Shown here piece by piece: positions 1 to 5,867 of a DNA stretch of 20,476 nucleotides (position 1 is its first letter; the number at the start of each line of letters is the position of its first letter). The translations under genes and the position numbers were made by a program. The notes below the pieces were generated by a model. That model searched no databases. It was given only the letters and a program-made list of their open reading frames with translations, and was not told where the DNA came from. Location: positions 1-20,476 of the forward strand of contig JAVKFF010000012.1 of NCBI GenBank assembly GCA_040226215.1. Reading direction: 5' to 3'. The stretch is from JAVKFF01 sp040226215 (lineage in GTDB: Bacteria; Pseudomonadota; Alphaproteobacteria; DSM-16000; Inquilinaceae).

Positions 1-36
1 CTATCGGCCGGTGCCGGGTATCCGCTCCGCTGCGTC

Positions 37-90
37 CGGGACGACAAAATAATTTTTTATAACAGTATTAAAATTTTTTACGTCGTCCCG
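37..90. other. AT-rich island bracketed by a 9-bp inverted repeat
   Basis: A 36-bp stretch made almost entirely of A and T sits in very GC-rich DNA. It is bracketed by CGGGACGAC (37-45) and its exact reverse complement GTCGTCCCG (82-90). Inside, TTTTTATAAC and TATTAAAA form an imperfect second dyad. It lies about 115 bp beyond the clpA stop. It could be a clpA terminator with an unusually long loop, a promoter/UP region for a gene to the left of the window, or a protein-binding site. Positions 1-206 hold no convincing gene. Confidence 0.5.
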
Positions 91-206
91 TGCGCGGTTC
101 GGCACGAATTGGCGCGCCGCAGACCCGGGACCGGCCGCCCGACTGCTCGACCGTCGCCGCCGGGCTGCGCCGTGCCTTTCACATGGTGACCGCCCGAGAG
201 CGGGGC

Positions 207-2531
207 CTATTCGACCAGTGCCGGCTCCTTCGGCTTGGCGGGAGTGCCGCCGCCGCCGGGGCCGTTCTCCCGGAACTCGAAGGACAGCTCGTCGTCCTTG
301 ACGCCGATTGTCACCAGCCCGCCCTTGGTCAGGCGACCGAAGAGCAGCTCGCTCGCCAGCGGCTTCTTGATGTGCTCCTGGATGATGCGGGCCATCGGCC
401 GCGCGCCCATCAGCCGGTCGTAGCCGCGCCTGACGATCCAGCGCCGCGCCTGGTCCGACAGGTCGATCGAGACCTGGCGGTCCGCCAGCTGGTCCTCCAA
501 CTGGATGATGAACTTGTCGACGACCTGCGCGACGACGTCTTCCTCCAGATGGTCGAAGGCGACGGTGGCGTCGAGGCGGTTGCGGAACTCCGGCGTGAAC
601 ATCCGGTTGATCGCCTCCTGGTCCTCGCCCGAGCGGTCGACCCGCTCGAAGCCGATCACCGGGCGCGACATGTCCGCCGCGCCCGCATTGGTCGTCATGA
701 TCAGGATGACGTTGCGGAAGTCGACGGTCTTGCCGTTGTGGTCGGTCAGCTTGCCGTAGTCCATGATCTGCAGCAGGACGTTGTAGATGTCCGGATGCGC
801 CTTCTCGATCTCATCCAGCAGCAGCACGCTGTGCGGGTGCTGGTCGATGGCGTCGGTCAGCATGCCGCCCTGGTCGAAGCCGACATAGCCGGGTGGCGCG
901 CCGATCAGTCGGCTGACCGCATGGCGCTCCATGTATTCCGACATGTCGAAGCGGGTCAGCTTGATGCCGAGCAGGTGGGCGAGCTGGCGCGCGACCTCGG
1001 TCTTGCCAACGCCGGTGGGACCGGAGAACAGGTAGTTGCCGATCGGCTTCTCGGGCTCGCGCAGGCCGGCGCGGGCGAGCGTGATGGCGCTGGTCAAGGC
1101 GGCGATCGCCCTCTCCTGGCCGAAGACCAGCGTCTTCAGGTCGCGCTCCAGCGTCTTCAGGACCTGCTTGTCGTCGCGGCTGACGCTCTTGGGCGGGATG
1201 CGGGCGATCTTGGAGATCACCGCCTCGACATCCTTCACCGAGATGGTCTTCTTGCGCTTGGAGGGCGCGACCAGCATCTGCGCCGCGCCGACCTCGTCGA
1301 TCACGTCGATCGCCTTGTCGGGCAGCTTGCGGTCGGAGATGTAGCGCGCCGACAGCTCCACCGCCGTGCGGATGGCGTCCTGGGTGTAGCGCACGTTGTG
1401 GTGCTTCTCGTAATAGGGCTTCAGGCCGCGCAGGATCTTGACCGCGTCCTCGACCGACGGCTCGTTGACGTCGATCTTCTGGAACCGTCGCACCAGCGCC
1501 CGGTCCTTCTCGAAGTAGTTGCGATACTCCTTGTAGGTGGTCGAGCCGATGCAGCGCAATGTACCCGACGCCAGCGCCGGCTTCAGCAGGTTCGAGGCGT
1601 CCATGGCCCCGCCCGAGGTGGCGCCGGCGCCGATCACGGTGTGGATCTCGTCGATGAACAGGACGGCACCTTCCTGGCTCTCGAGCTCGGCCAGCACCGC
1701 CTTCAGCCGCTCCTCGAAATCGCCGCGATAGCGCGTGCCGGCCAGCAGCGTGCCCATGTCGAGCGCCCAGATGATGGCGTTCGACAGCACTTCCGGCACG
1801 TCGCCCTCGACGATGCGCTTGGCCAGCCCCTCGGCGATGGCGGTCTTGCCGACGCCCGGCTCGCCCACATAGAGCGGGTTGTTCTTCGAGCGGCGGCAGA
1901 GGATCTGGATGGTGCGCTCGACCTCGAGCTCGCGGCCGATCAGCGGATCGATCTTGCCGGCCTTCGCCTTCTCGTTGAGATTGACGCAATAGGCCTGCAG
2001 CGCCTCCAGCCCCTTCTTCGAGGGGGCCTCGGCGGCCTCGTCCTCCTCCTCCCGCTCGCCCTCGGCGCCGGAGACCTTGCGGCTCTCGTTGTGATGCGGC
2101 GCCTTGGCGATGCCGTGGGAGATGTAGTTGACCGCGTCGAAGCGGGTCATCTCCTGCTCCTGCAGGAAGTAGACGGCGTGGCTTTCGCGCTCCGAGAACA
2201 GCGCGACCAGCACGTTGGCGCCGGTCACCTCCTCGCGGCCTGAGGACTGCACGTGGATGGCGGCGCGCTGCAGCACGCGCTGGAAGCCGGCGGTGGGCTT
2301 CGCCTCCTCCACGTCGCCGCGCACAAGGTCGGCCAGTTCCTGGTCGAGATAGTCGAGCAGGTCCTGGCGCAGCTTGCCGAGATCGACCGAGCAGGCGCGC
2401 ATCACCGCGACCGCGTCCTGGTCCTCGGTCAGCGCCAGCAGGAGATGCTCCAGCGTGGCGTATTCGTGGTTCCGCTCGTTGGCCAGGCGAAGGGCCCGAT
2501 GCAGGGTCTGTTCGAGGTTACGCGAGAGCAT
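207..2531 (-). CDS. clpA: ATP-dependent Clp protease ATP-binding subunit ClpA
   Basis: This is the AAA+ unfoldase that feeds substrates to ClpP in the cytosol and receives N-degron substrates from ClpS. The 774-residue length is normal for ClpA. The order is a double Clp_N repeat (about 1-145), an acidic linker (about 150-175), AAA module 1 with Walker A GEPGVGKT (223-230) and Walker B LFIDEIH (291-297), and AAA module 2 with Walker A GPTGVGKT (504-511) and Walker B VLLLDEIE (569-576). The IGF tripeptide at 626-628 is the ClpP-docking loop. The C-terminus is a Gly/Pro/Lys-rich tail. I start at MLSRNLEQTL because this is the canonical ClpA N-terminus; an in-frame upstream ATG at 2558 would add nine basic residues. 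The gene lies 51 bp downstream of clpS on the same strand, so the two are probably cotranscribed. Confidence 0.97.
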   Translation of the reverse strand: MLSRNLEQTLHRALRLANERNHEYATLEHLLLALTEDQDAVAVMRACSVDLGKLRQDLLDYLDQELADLVRGDVEEAKPTAGFQRVLQRAAIHVQSSGREEVTGANVLVALFSERESHAVYFLQEQEMTRFDAVNYISHGIAKAPHHNESRKVSGAEGEREEEDEAAEAPSKKGLEALQAYCVNLNEKAKAGKIDPLIGRELEVERTIQILCRRSKNNPLYVGEPGVGKTAIAEGLAKRIVEGDVPEVLSNAIIWALDMGTLLAGTRYRGDFEERLKAVLAELESQEGAVLFIDEIHTVIGAGATSGGAMDASNLLKPALASGTLRCIGSTTYKEYRNYFEKDRALVRRFQKIDVNEPSVEDAVKILRGLKPYYEKHHNVRYTQDAIRTAVELSARYISDRKLPDKAIDVIDEVGAAQMLVAPSKRKKTISVKDVEAVISKIARIPPKSVSRDDKQVLKTLERDLKTLVFGQERAIAALTSAITLARAGLREPEKPIGNYLFSGPTGVGKTEVARQLAHLLGIKLTRFDMSEYMERHAVSRLIGAPPGYVGFDQGGMLTDAIDQHPHSVLLLDEIEKAHPDIYNVLLQIMDYGKLTDHNGKTVDFRNVILIMTTNAGAADMSRPVIGFERVDRSGEDQEAINRMFTPEFRNRLDATVAFDHLEEDVVAQVVDKFIIQLEDQLADRQVSIDLSDQARRWIVRRGYDRLMGARPMARIIQEHIKKPLASELLFGRLTKGGLVTIGVKDDELSFEFRENGPGGGGTPAKPKEPALVE

Positions 2532-2582
2532 TCGCCGACTCCTTCGCGACGGGGCCATGAACTGAACGGGTGACGATCGGGA

Positions 2583-2927
2583 TCATGCTTTTTCCAGGAT
2601 ACACTGTAGCGGATGTTGGTGCTTGCGGGCGAAATCCATCACCTGCGTCACCTTGGTCTCCGCCACCTCGAAGGTGAAGACGCCGCAAACCCCCACCCCT
2701 CGGCGGTGGACATGCAGCATGATCTGCGTCGCTTCCTCGCGATTCTTGTTGAAAAAACGCTCCAGGACGTGAACGACGAATTCCATCGGGGTGAAATCAT
2801 CGTTCAGCATCAGGACCTTGTACATCGACGGCTTCTTGGTCTTGGGCTTCTCCTGGATGACGATTCCCGTCCCAGGCCCATCGCCGTCTTTGGGGCGAGA
2901 AGGCCCCGCCGCGCGCGGATCGCTCAT
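2583..2927 (-). CDS. clpS: ATP-dependent Clp protease adaptor ClpS
   Basis: ClpS binds proteins with bulky hydrophobic N-terminal residues and delivers them to ClpA. The 114-residue product has a flexible Pro/Lys-rich N-terminal arm (1-33), then the ClpS core starting at YKVLMLNDDFTPMEFV. The N-degron pocket residues are present: N42, D43, D44 and H74 of the LHVHRRG motif. The start is set by GCGGAG five bases upstream of ATG. A longer in-frame ORF extends to 3098, but its extra residues do not resemble ClpS. The start codon overlaps the stop of a possible 19-codon leader ORF (TGATG), described separately. Partner clpA follows 51 bp downstream. Confidence 0.96.
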   Translation of the reverse strand: MSDPRAAGPSRPKDGDGPGTGIVIQEKPKTKKPSMYKVLMLNDDFTPMEFVVHVLERFFNKNREEATQIMLHVHRRGVGVCGVFTFEVAETKVTQVMDFARKHQHPLQCILEKA

Positions 2928-2986
2928 CAATACTCCGCAACCATCCTCGTGCTGTCGTGCCGGTGCAGGATTGCCGGATCGATCAT
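2927..2986 (-). other. Possible 19-codon leader ORF overlapping the clpS start
   Basis: An ATG at 2986 is preceded by GGAGAG with a 7-base spacer, a better ribosome site than most in this window. It opens a frame of 19 codons (beginning MIDPAIL, ending VAEY) whose TGA overlaps the clpS ATG as TGATG. Coding status cannot be settled from one sequence. The rest of the 305-bp gap between clpS and the phasin gene holds the phasin terminator hairpins and no other clear feature. Confidence 0.25.
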
Positions 2987-3139
2987 ATGAGAACTCTCCG
3001 GCCGACGGAAACCCCTCCGGTCGCCACGCCGCCGGACTATCCATGTGTGGCCGCCGCAGGGTCGGATCAAGGCTGCCGGGCAGCCATGCGGCAGGCATTC
3101 ACCCCTTGAAGCCGCATCGCGCCTCACGCCGACATGCAA

Positions 3140-3210
3140 ACGGGCCCGCACGTTAGGACATGCGGGCCCGTCGGGCACTTCAATTCGGCGGCGCGACGGG
3201 GGTCGCGCCG
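3140..3210 (-). terminator. Tandem hairpins after the phasin gene
   Basis: Read on the minus strand just after the phasin stop there are two perfect hairpins. The first has a 9-bp stem (3189-3197 with 3202-3210) and a 4-base loop. The second has an 11-bp stem ACGGGCCCGCA (3140-3150 with 3161-3171), a 10-base loop and a short TTT run after it. The second is the better intrinsic-terminator candidate, although its U-tract is weak. Confidence 0.7.
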
Positions 3211-3232
3211 GTTACTTTCTGGCCGCCCTGGC

Positions 3233-4066
3233 TCAGGAGGCCTTGGCGGCGCCCTCCATGGCCTTGTTGACCTGGCTGCTGATCGGCTGGGTGGCGTCGT
3301 TGGCCACCTTCATGGCCAGCTCCGACAGCTTCATGCTCTCCGACACCACGCCGTCGAGGGTCTGTCGGGTGTAGCTCGACTGCAGGTCGACCACGTCGCT
3401 GATGGTCTTGGCGCCGAGCAGCGCCTTCATCGCTTCGAGGCTATCCTCGAGCATCGCCTGCTGGGTGGCGTAGATCGACTGCGCGATTTCCTCGACGCCC
3501 TTGTTCCAGGCCTGGCCGGCGCTGACCATGGCGTCCATGCCCTCGCGCATGCGCGTCTGCGCCTCGTCGAAGGCGGTGAAGAACTGGCCGGTGGCCTGCT
3601 CGAACTGATCCTTGCCCATGGTCATGCCCTGCTCCAGGTTCCAGGCGACGGCCTCATGGCCGGCCTTGACGGCGGTCTCGACCTCGGCCTGACGCTGCGC
3701 CGCAGCCTCGTCGAACCGGTTCTTGACGTCGGCCATGGCGGCCTCGGCCTGCTTGACGGTTTCCGCCGCGGCCGCCTGAACGGTGGCGACCTTCTCCTCG
3801 ACCTTGGCGGCGACGGCCTCAGCCGGCGCACTCCCGGCCATCACGGTCCCGGTCTTCACGGTCCCGGCCTTCACGGTCTCGGCCTCGGCGTTCTGGGCCT
3901 TCACGTTCTCGGCCTTCACGTCTTCGGCCTTCACACTCTCGGCTTTCGGGGCCTTCGCCTCGACCGTCGGACGCTTGGGCGCGGACCGGGCGGACTTCGT
4001 CGCGGTCGACTTCGCGGACGCGGCCTTGCCGGCTGCCGGCTTGCGTGGGGTCGCTGGGGTGGTCAT
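3233..4066 (-). CDS. Phasin family protein (PHA granule-associated)
   Basis: Phasins coat polyhydroxyalkanoate granules and limit their coalescence. The 277-residue product has two parts. Residues 1-90 are a low-complexity Ala/Lys/Pro/Thr arm that includes nine five-residue repeats (41-85). Residues about 95-275 are an amphipathic helical region typical of the Phasin_2 family, with stretches such as NRFDEAAAQRQ, DQFEQATGQFFTAFDEAQ and IYATQQAMLEDSLEAMKALL, and the ending AMEGAAKAS. No signal peptide or membrane segment is visible. The start MTTPATPRKP follows GGAGG with a six-base spacer, so the upstream in-frame extension to 4171 is rejected. The gene has its own consensus-like promoter and a PhaR-type operator. 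Two hairpins after its stop suggest it is transcribed separately from clpS. The family call is firm; the exact granule role is inferred from the family. Confidence 0.9.
   Translation of the reverse strand: MTTPATPRKPAAGKAASAKSTATKSARSAPKRPTVEAKAPKAESVKAEDVKAENVKAQNAEAETVKAGTVKTGTVMAGSAPAEAVAAKVEEKVATVQAAAAETVKQAEAAMADVKNRFDEAAAQRQAEVETAVKAGHEAVAWNLEQGMTMGKDQFEQATGQFFTAFDEAQTRMREGMDAMVSAGQAWNKGVEEIAQSIYATQQAMLEDSLEAMKALLGAKTISDVVDLQSSYTRQTLDGVVSESMKLSELAMKVANDATQPISSQVNKAMEGAAKAS
3812..3946 (-). repeat. Nine 15-bp tandem repeats inside the phasin gene
   Basis: Codons 41-85 form nine degenerate units of five residues with consensus KAExV: KAESV, KAEDV, KAENV, KAQNA, EAETV, KAGTV, KTGTV, MAGSA, PAEAV. 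On the plus strand the DNA unit is close to TCACGGTCCCGGCCT. The unit length is a multiple of three, so copy number can change without breaking the frame. The array makes a charged, probably helical or disordered linker between the N-terminal arm and the granule-binding domain. Confidence 0.85.
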
Positions 4067-4155
4067 CTTAATCCTCCAATACGGTCCGGTGGCCTGATGC
4101 CTCGCGGTACCGGAGACGGCGCTTAGCGGTCGTCTCGGTAATGCCGTTTCAATTT

Positions 4156-4170
4156 TGCTGCACTGCAGCA
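4156..4170. promoter_or_regulatory. PhaR-like operator of the phasin gene
   Basis: TGCTGC-ACT-GCAGCA is a perfect dyad with 6-bp arms and a 3-bp spacer. It contains CTGC-N3-GCAG, the form described for the PHA-responsive repressor PhaR upstream of phasin genes in Paracoccus and relatives. It begins just after the predicted -10 box on the minus strand, so it overlaps the transcription start. This fits repression that is relieved when PhaR is titrated onto polymer. The assignment to PhaR is inference; phaR is not in this window. Confidence 0.7.
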
Positions 4171-4177
4171 TGAACGA

Positions 4178-4205
4178 AATGTATGAAATCGCGCGGATAT
4201 GTCAA
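4178..4205 (-). promoter_or_regulatory. Sigma-70 promoter of the phasin gene
   Basis: On the minus strand a perfect TTGACA (4205-4200) is followed after 16 bp by TACATT (4183-4178). The predicted start is near 4171, giving a leader of about 105 bases before the phasin ATG. The surroundings are locally AT-rich. Confidence 0.65.
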
Positions 4206-4326
4206 GTGAACTTTTGCGATGCACAATCGCGCGAAAGGCTTGCCGACTCTCCGGCCCCTTGGCACCATCTCTGCCGCGGGACGGGCCCGGTCGGTCCGTG
4301 GAAAGGGACCTGAGGGGCGGACCTTT

Positions 4327-5103
4327 ATGACCTATTGCCTGGGTATTCGTGTCGAGGAGGGGCTGATCGCCCTGTCCGACGGCCGGGTCACGGCCGGCAG
4401 CCAGATCGCCGCGGCGAAGAAGATGACCGTCGAGGGGGAGGGGGCCGACCGCTTCTTCATCATGACCTCCGGCCTTCGCAGCGTGCGCGACAAGGCGCTG
4501 TCCTATATGCGTCGGCGCACGGCCGAGCGCGAGGGCGGCATGCATCGCGAGATGATCGGCGTGGTCGATTGCTTCGCCAGGAGCCTGCGCCAGGTGGCGG
4601 ACGAGGACCAGGCCGCGCTTGAACGCTCCGAACTGATCTTCAACCTGCACGCCATTGTCGGCGGCAAGCTGCAGCGCGACCGCGCGCCGACCATGTATCT
4701 GGTCTATCCCGAAGGCAACTGGATCGAGGTGGACGAGCGCACGCCCTATCTCTCGATCGGCTCCACCGCCTACGGCAAGCCGATCCTCGACCGGGCGCTG
4801 CGCTTCGAGACGGAGCTGCGCCACGCGCTCAAGCTGGCCTATCTGTCCTTCGATTCCACGCGCTTCAGTTCGACCGATGTGGGCTTTCCCATCGACCTGT
4901 TGACCTATGCCGCGAAGGACGCGGTGTGGCGGCAGGACCAGTTCGACTACGACGACCTGGTCGAGCAGCGGCAGTGGTGGAACGAGAACATCACCAGGCT
5001 CGCCCGGCAGATGCCCGACGGTCCCTGGATGGAGAGCCTGCTGCCCGGCGCGACGGCCCAGCCCATCCGGCTGCGCCCCCGCGACCAGGCTGGTGACGAC
5101 TAG
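4327..5103 (+). CDS. Anbu-type proteasome-like peptidase (COG3484)
   Basis: This protein belongs to the Anbu family of Ntn-hydrolases, relatives of HslV and of proteasome beta subunits. Removal of Met would expose Thr2 of MTYCLGI as the catalytic nucleophile. Asp18 (SDGR) and the KK pair at 31-32 occupy the positions of the conserved Asp17 and Lys33 counted from the processed Thr. The 258-residue length is typical. The start is the ATG at 4327, because a free N-terminal Thr is required for activity; the in-frame extension to 4219 would bury it. Anbu genes commonly sit with genes for a transglutaminase-like protein, an alpha-E protein and an ATP-grasp-like protein; none is adjacent here. The stop codon is the first triplet of a long palindrome. 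Substrates of the family are unknown. Confidence 0.9.
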   Translation: MTYCLGIRVEEGLIALSDGRVTAGSQIAAAKKMTVEGEGADRFFIMTSGLRSVRDKALSYMRRRTAEREGGMHREMIGVVDCFARSLRQVADEDQAALERSELIFNLHAIVGGKLQRDRAPTMYLVYPEGNWIEVDERTPYLSIGSTAYGKPILDRALRFETELRHALKLAYLSFDSTRFSSTDVGFPIDLLTYAAKDAVWRQDQFDYDDLVEQRQWWNENITRLARQMPDGPWMESLLPGATAQPIRLRPRDQAGDD

Positions 5104-5157
5104 ACTGGATCACGGCTTCACGGAGCCGGCCCCGTGAAGCCGTGTGAATCCTGTCTA
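5101..5157. terminator. Palindrome/terminator after the Anbu gene (family copy 1)
   Basis: The core is a perfect 13-bp stem CACGGCTTCACGG (5111-5123) with 5132-5144 and an 8-base loop. GGAT/ATCC and TAGAC/GTCTA pair outside it, so the whole 57-bp element is symmetric. It begins with the Anbu TAG stop. It may terminate transcription, but its sequence is clearly related to the palindromes at 5170 and 7318, so it is better seen as a repeat-family member doing that job. Confidence 0.75.
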
Positions 5158-5169
5158 TTATCAATCAAT

Positions 5170-5234
5170 TAGAGCGGATTCACATAGCTTGACGGAAGCG
5201 CTTCCGCGATTCCGTCAAGCTATGATCCGCTCTA
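5170..5234. repeat. 65-bp palindromic element (family copy 2)
   Basis: The outer arms are TAGAGCGGAT (5170-5179) and ATCCGCTCTA (5225-5234). The inner arms are TAGCTTGACGGA (5185-5196) and TCCGTCAAGCTA (5211-5222). A nested 14-bp palindrome around GGAAGCGCTTCC lies at 5193-5206. The right end supplies the stop codon of the ArsR gene (CTA at 5232-5234 on the plus strand). Confidence 0.85.
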
Positions 5235-5585
5235 GGTCGTCGGACCGTCCTGGCCGCCACCACGCCCGCCGCCGGGGCGGAAGGTCAGCGCCGATGGCGG
5301 CGCGGCCGTCGCCCGCCTCATGCCGCCCAGCCAGTCCAGCACAGGGGTGAGGCCATCGACGCGGATGCGGCAGGGCCGGCGCGGTCCGCGACCGTCGCGC
5401 ACGACCAGCCCGGCGCGCTCCAGCACCGCAAGGTGCTTGGAGACCGCCGGCTGGCTGATCGCGAACGGTGCGGCGAGCTCCGTCACCGTGGCGGTGCCCG
5501 CGGCCAGGCGCGCCAGGATCGCCCGGCGCGTCGGGTCGGCCAGGGCGGCGAAAACGCGGTCCTGCTGGGGGCTCACCGGACGCAC
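5232..5585 (-). CDS. ArsR/SmtB-family winged-helix transcriptional regulator
   Basis: This is a small dimeric DNA-binding repressor. The order is FAALADPTRRAILARL (helix 1-2), VTELAAPFAISQPAVSKHLAVLERAGLV (helix-turn-helix with the recognition helix QPAVSKHLAVL), then the wing VRDGRGPRRPCRIRV. The CxC metal motif of SmtB/ArsR metal sensors is absent, so a metal ligand is unlikely. The sequence is closest in type to the subfamily often paired with SRPBCC/AHSA1 proteins, but no such partner is adjacent. The Gly-rich tail (GGGRGGGQDGPTT) ends at a stop codon lying inside the palindrome at 5170. No ATG fits. GTG at 5585 is preferred; TTG one codon upstream at 5588 is the alternative. No Shine-Dalgarno sequence is present. 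Confidence 0.88.
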   Translation of the reverse strand: MRPVSPQQDRVFAALADPTRRAILARLAAGTATVTELAAPFAISQPAVSKHLAVLERAGLVVRDGRGPRRPCRIRVDGLTPVLDWLGGMRRATAAPPSALTFRPGGGRGGGQDGPTT

Positions 5586-5591
5586 CAATAA

Positions 5592-5610
5592 ATCATAACC
5601 ATCTGGTTAT
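5592..5610 (-). promoter_or_regulatory. ArsR operator overlapping its own -10 box
   Basis: ATAACCA-TC-TGGTTAT (5595-5610) is a perfect dyad with 7-bp arms, matching the type of site bound by ArsR-family repressors. On the minus strand TATGAT (5597-5592), a five-of-six match to the -10 box, overlaps it. The predicted start lands at about 5585, on the GTG codon, which suggests a leaderless transcript and autorepression. No convincing -35 is seen. Confidence 0.65.
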
Positions 5611-5754
5611 AGTTGGCGGTTTTCCGGCGCCGGGCAAGGGGGCATTCGGCGTGAACGGCCGGATCGGGGAGTGGTCTATCGCCACAATTCGCGGTCTTGA
5701 ATTAACTCTGGTCGGCAAAAGTCTGATTTTCTTCATTTTTCGGCCGCTCGCGCA

Positions 5755-5784
5755 TGGACATGAGGCGCCGTTTGCGCGTATGAT
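5755..5784 (+). promoter_or_regulatory. Putative sigma-70 promoter of the D,D-carboxypeptidase gene
   Basis: TGGACA (5755-5760) and TATGAT (5779-5784) are each five-of-six matches and are separated by 18 bp. Transcription would start near 5791, leaving a leader of roughly 77 bases. This is the best promoter-like pair in the 257-bp gap after the ArsR operator; nothing else was recognised there. Confidence 0.4.
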
Positions 5785-5867
5785 TCGCGGCAAAGATTGC
5801 AGAGGCGCCGGGGCATGCAGCCGCGTGGCGCCGCCGATCCCCATCGCGAGCCCGCGGAGCCCGACGC

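Noticed and set aside
90..2243. 717-codon plus-strand open frame opposite clpA
   Set aside because: It is antisense to a full-length ClpA with all motifs; long antisense frames are expected at this GC content, and its Asp/Arg/Leu/His-rich translation matches no family.
4216..4230. GCGAT-GCACA-ATCGC dyad between the phasin promoter and the Anbu gene
   Set aside because: Arms of five bases occur often by chance here, and it does not match a known operator or sit on a clear promoter.
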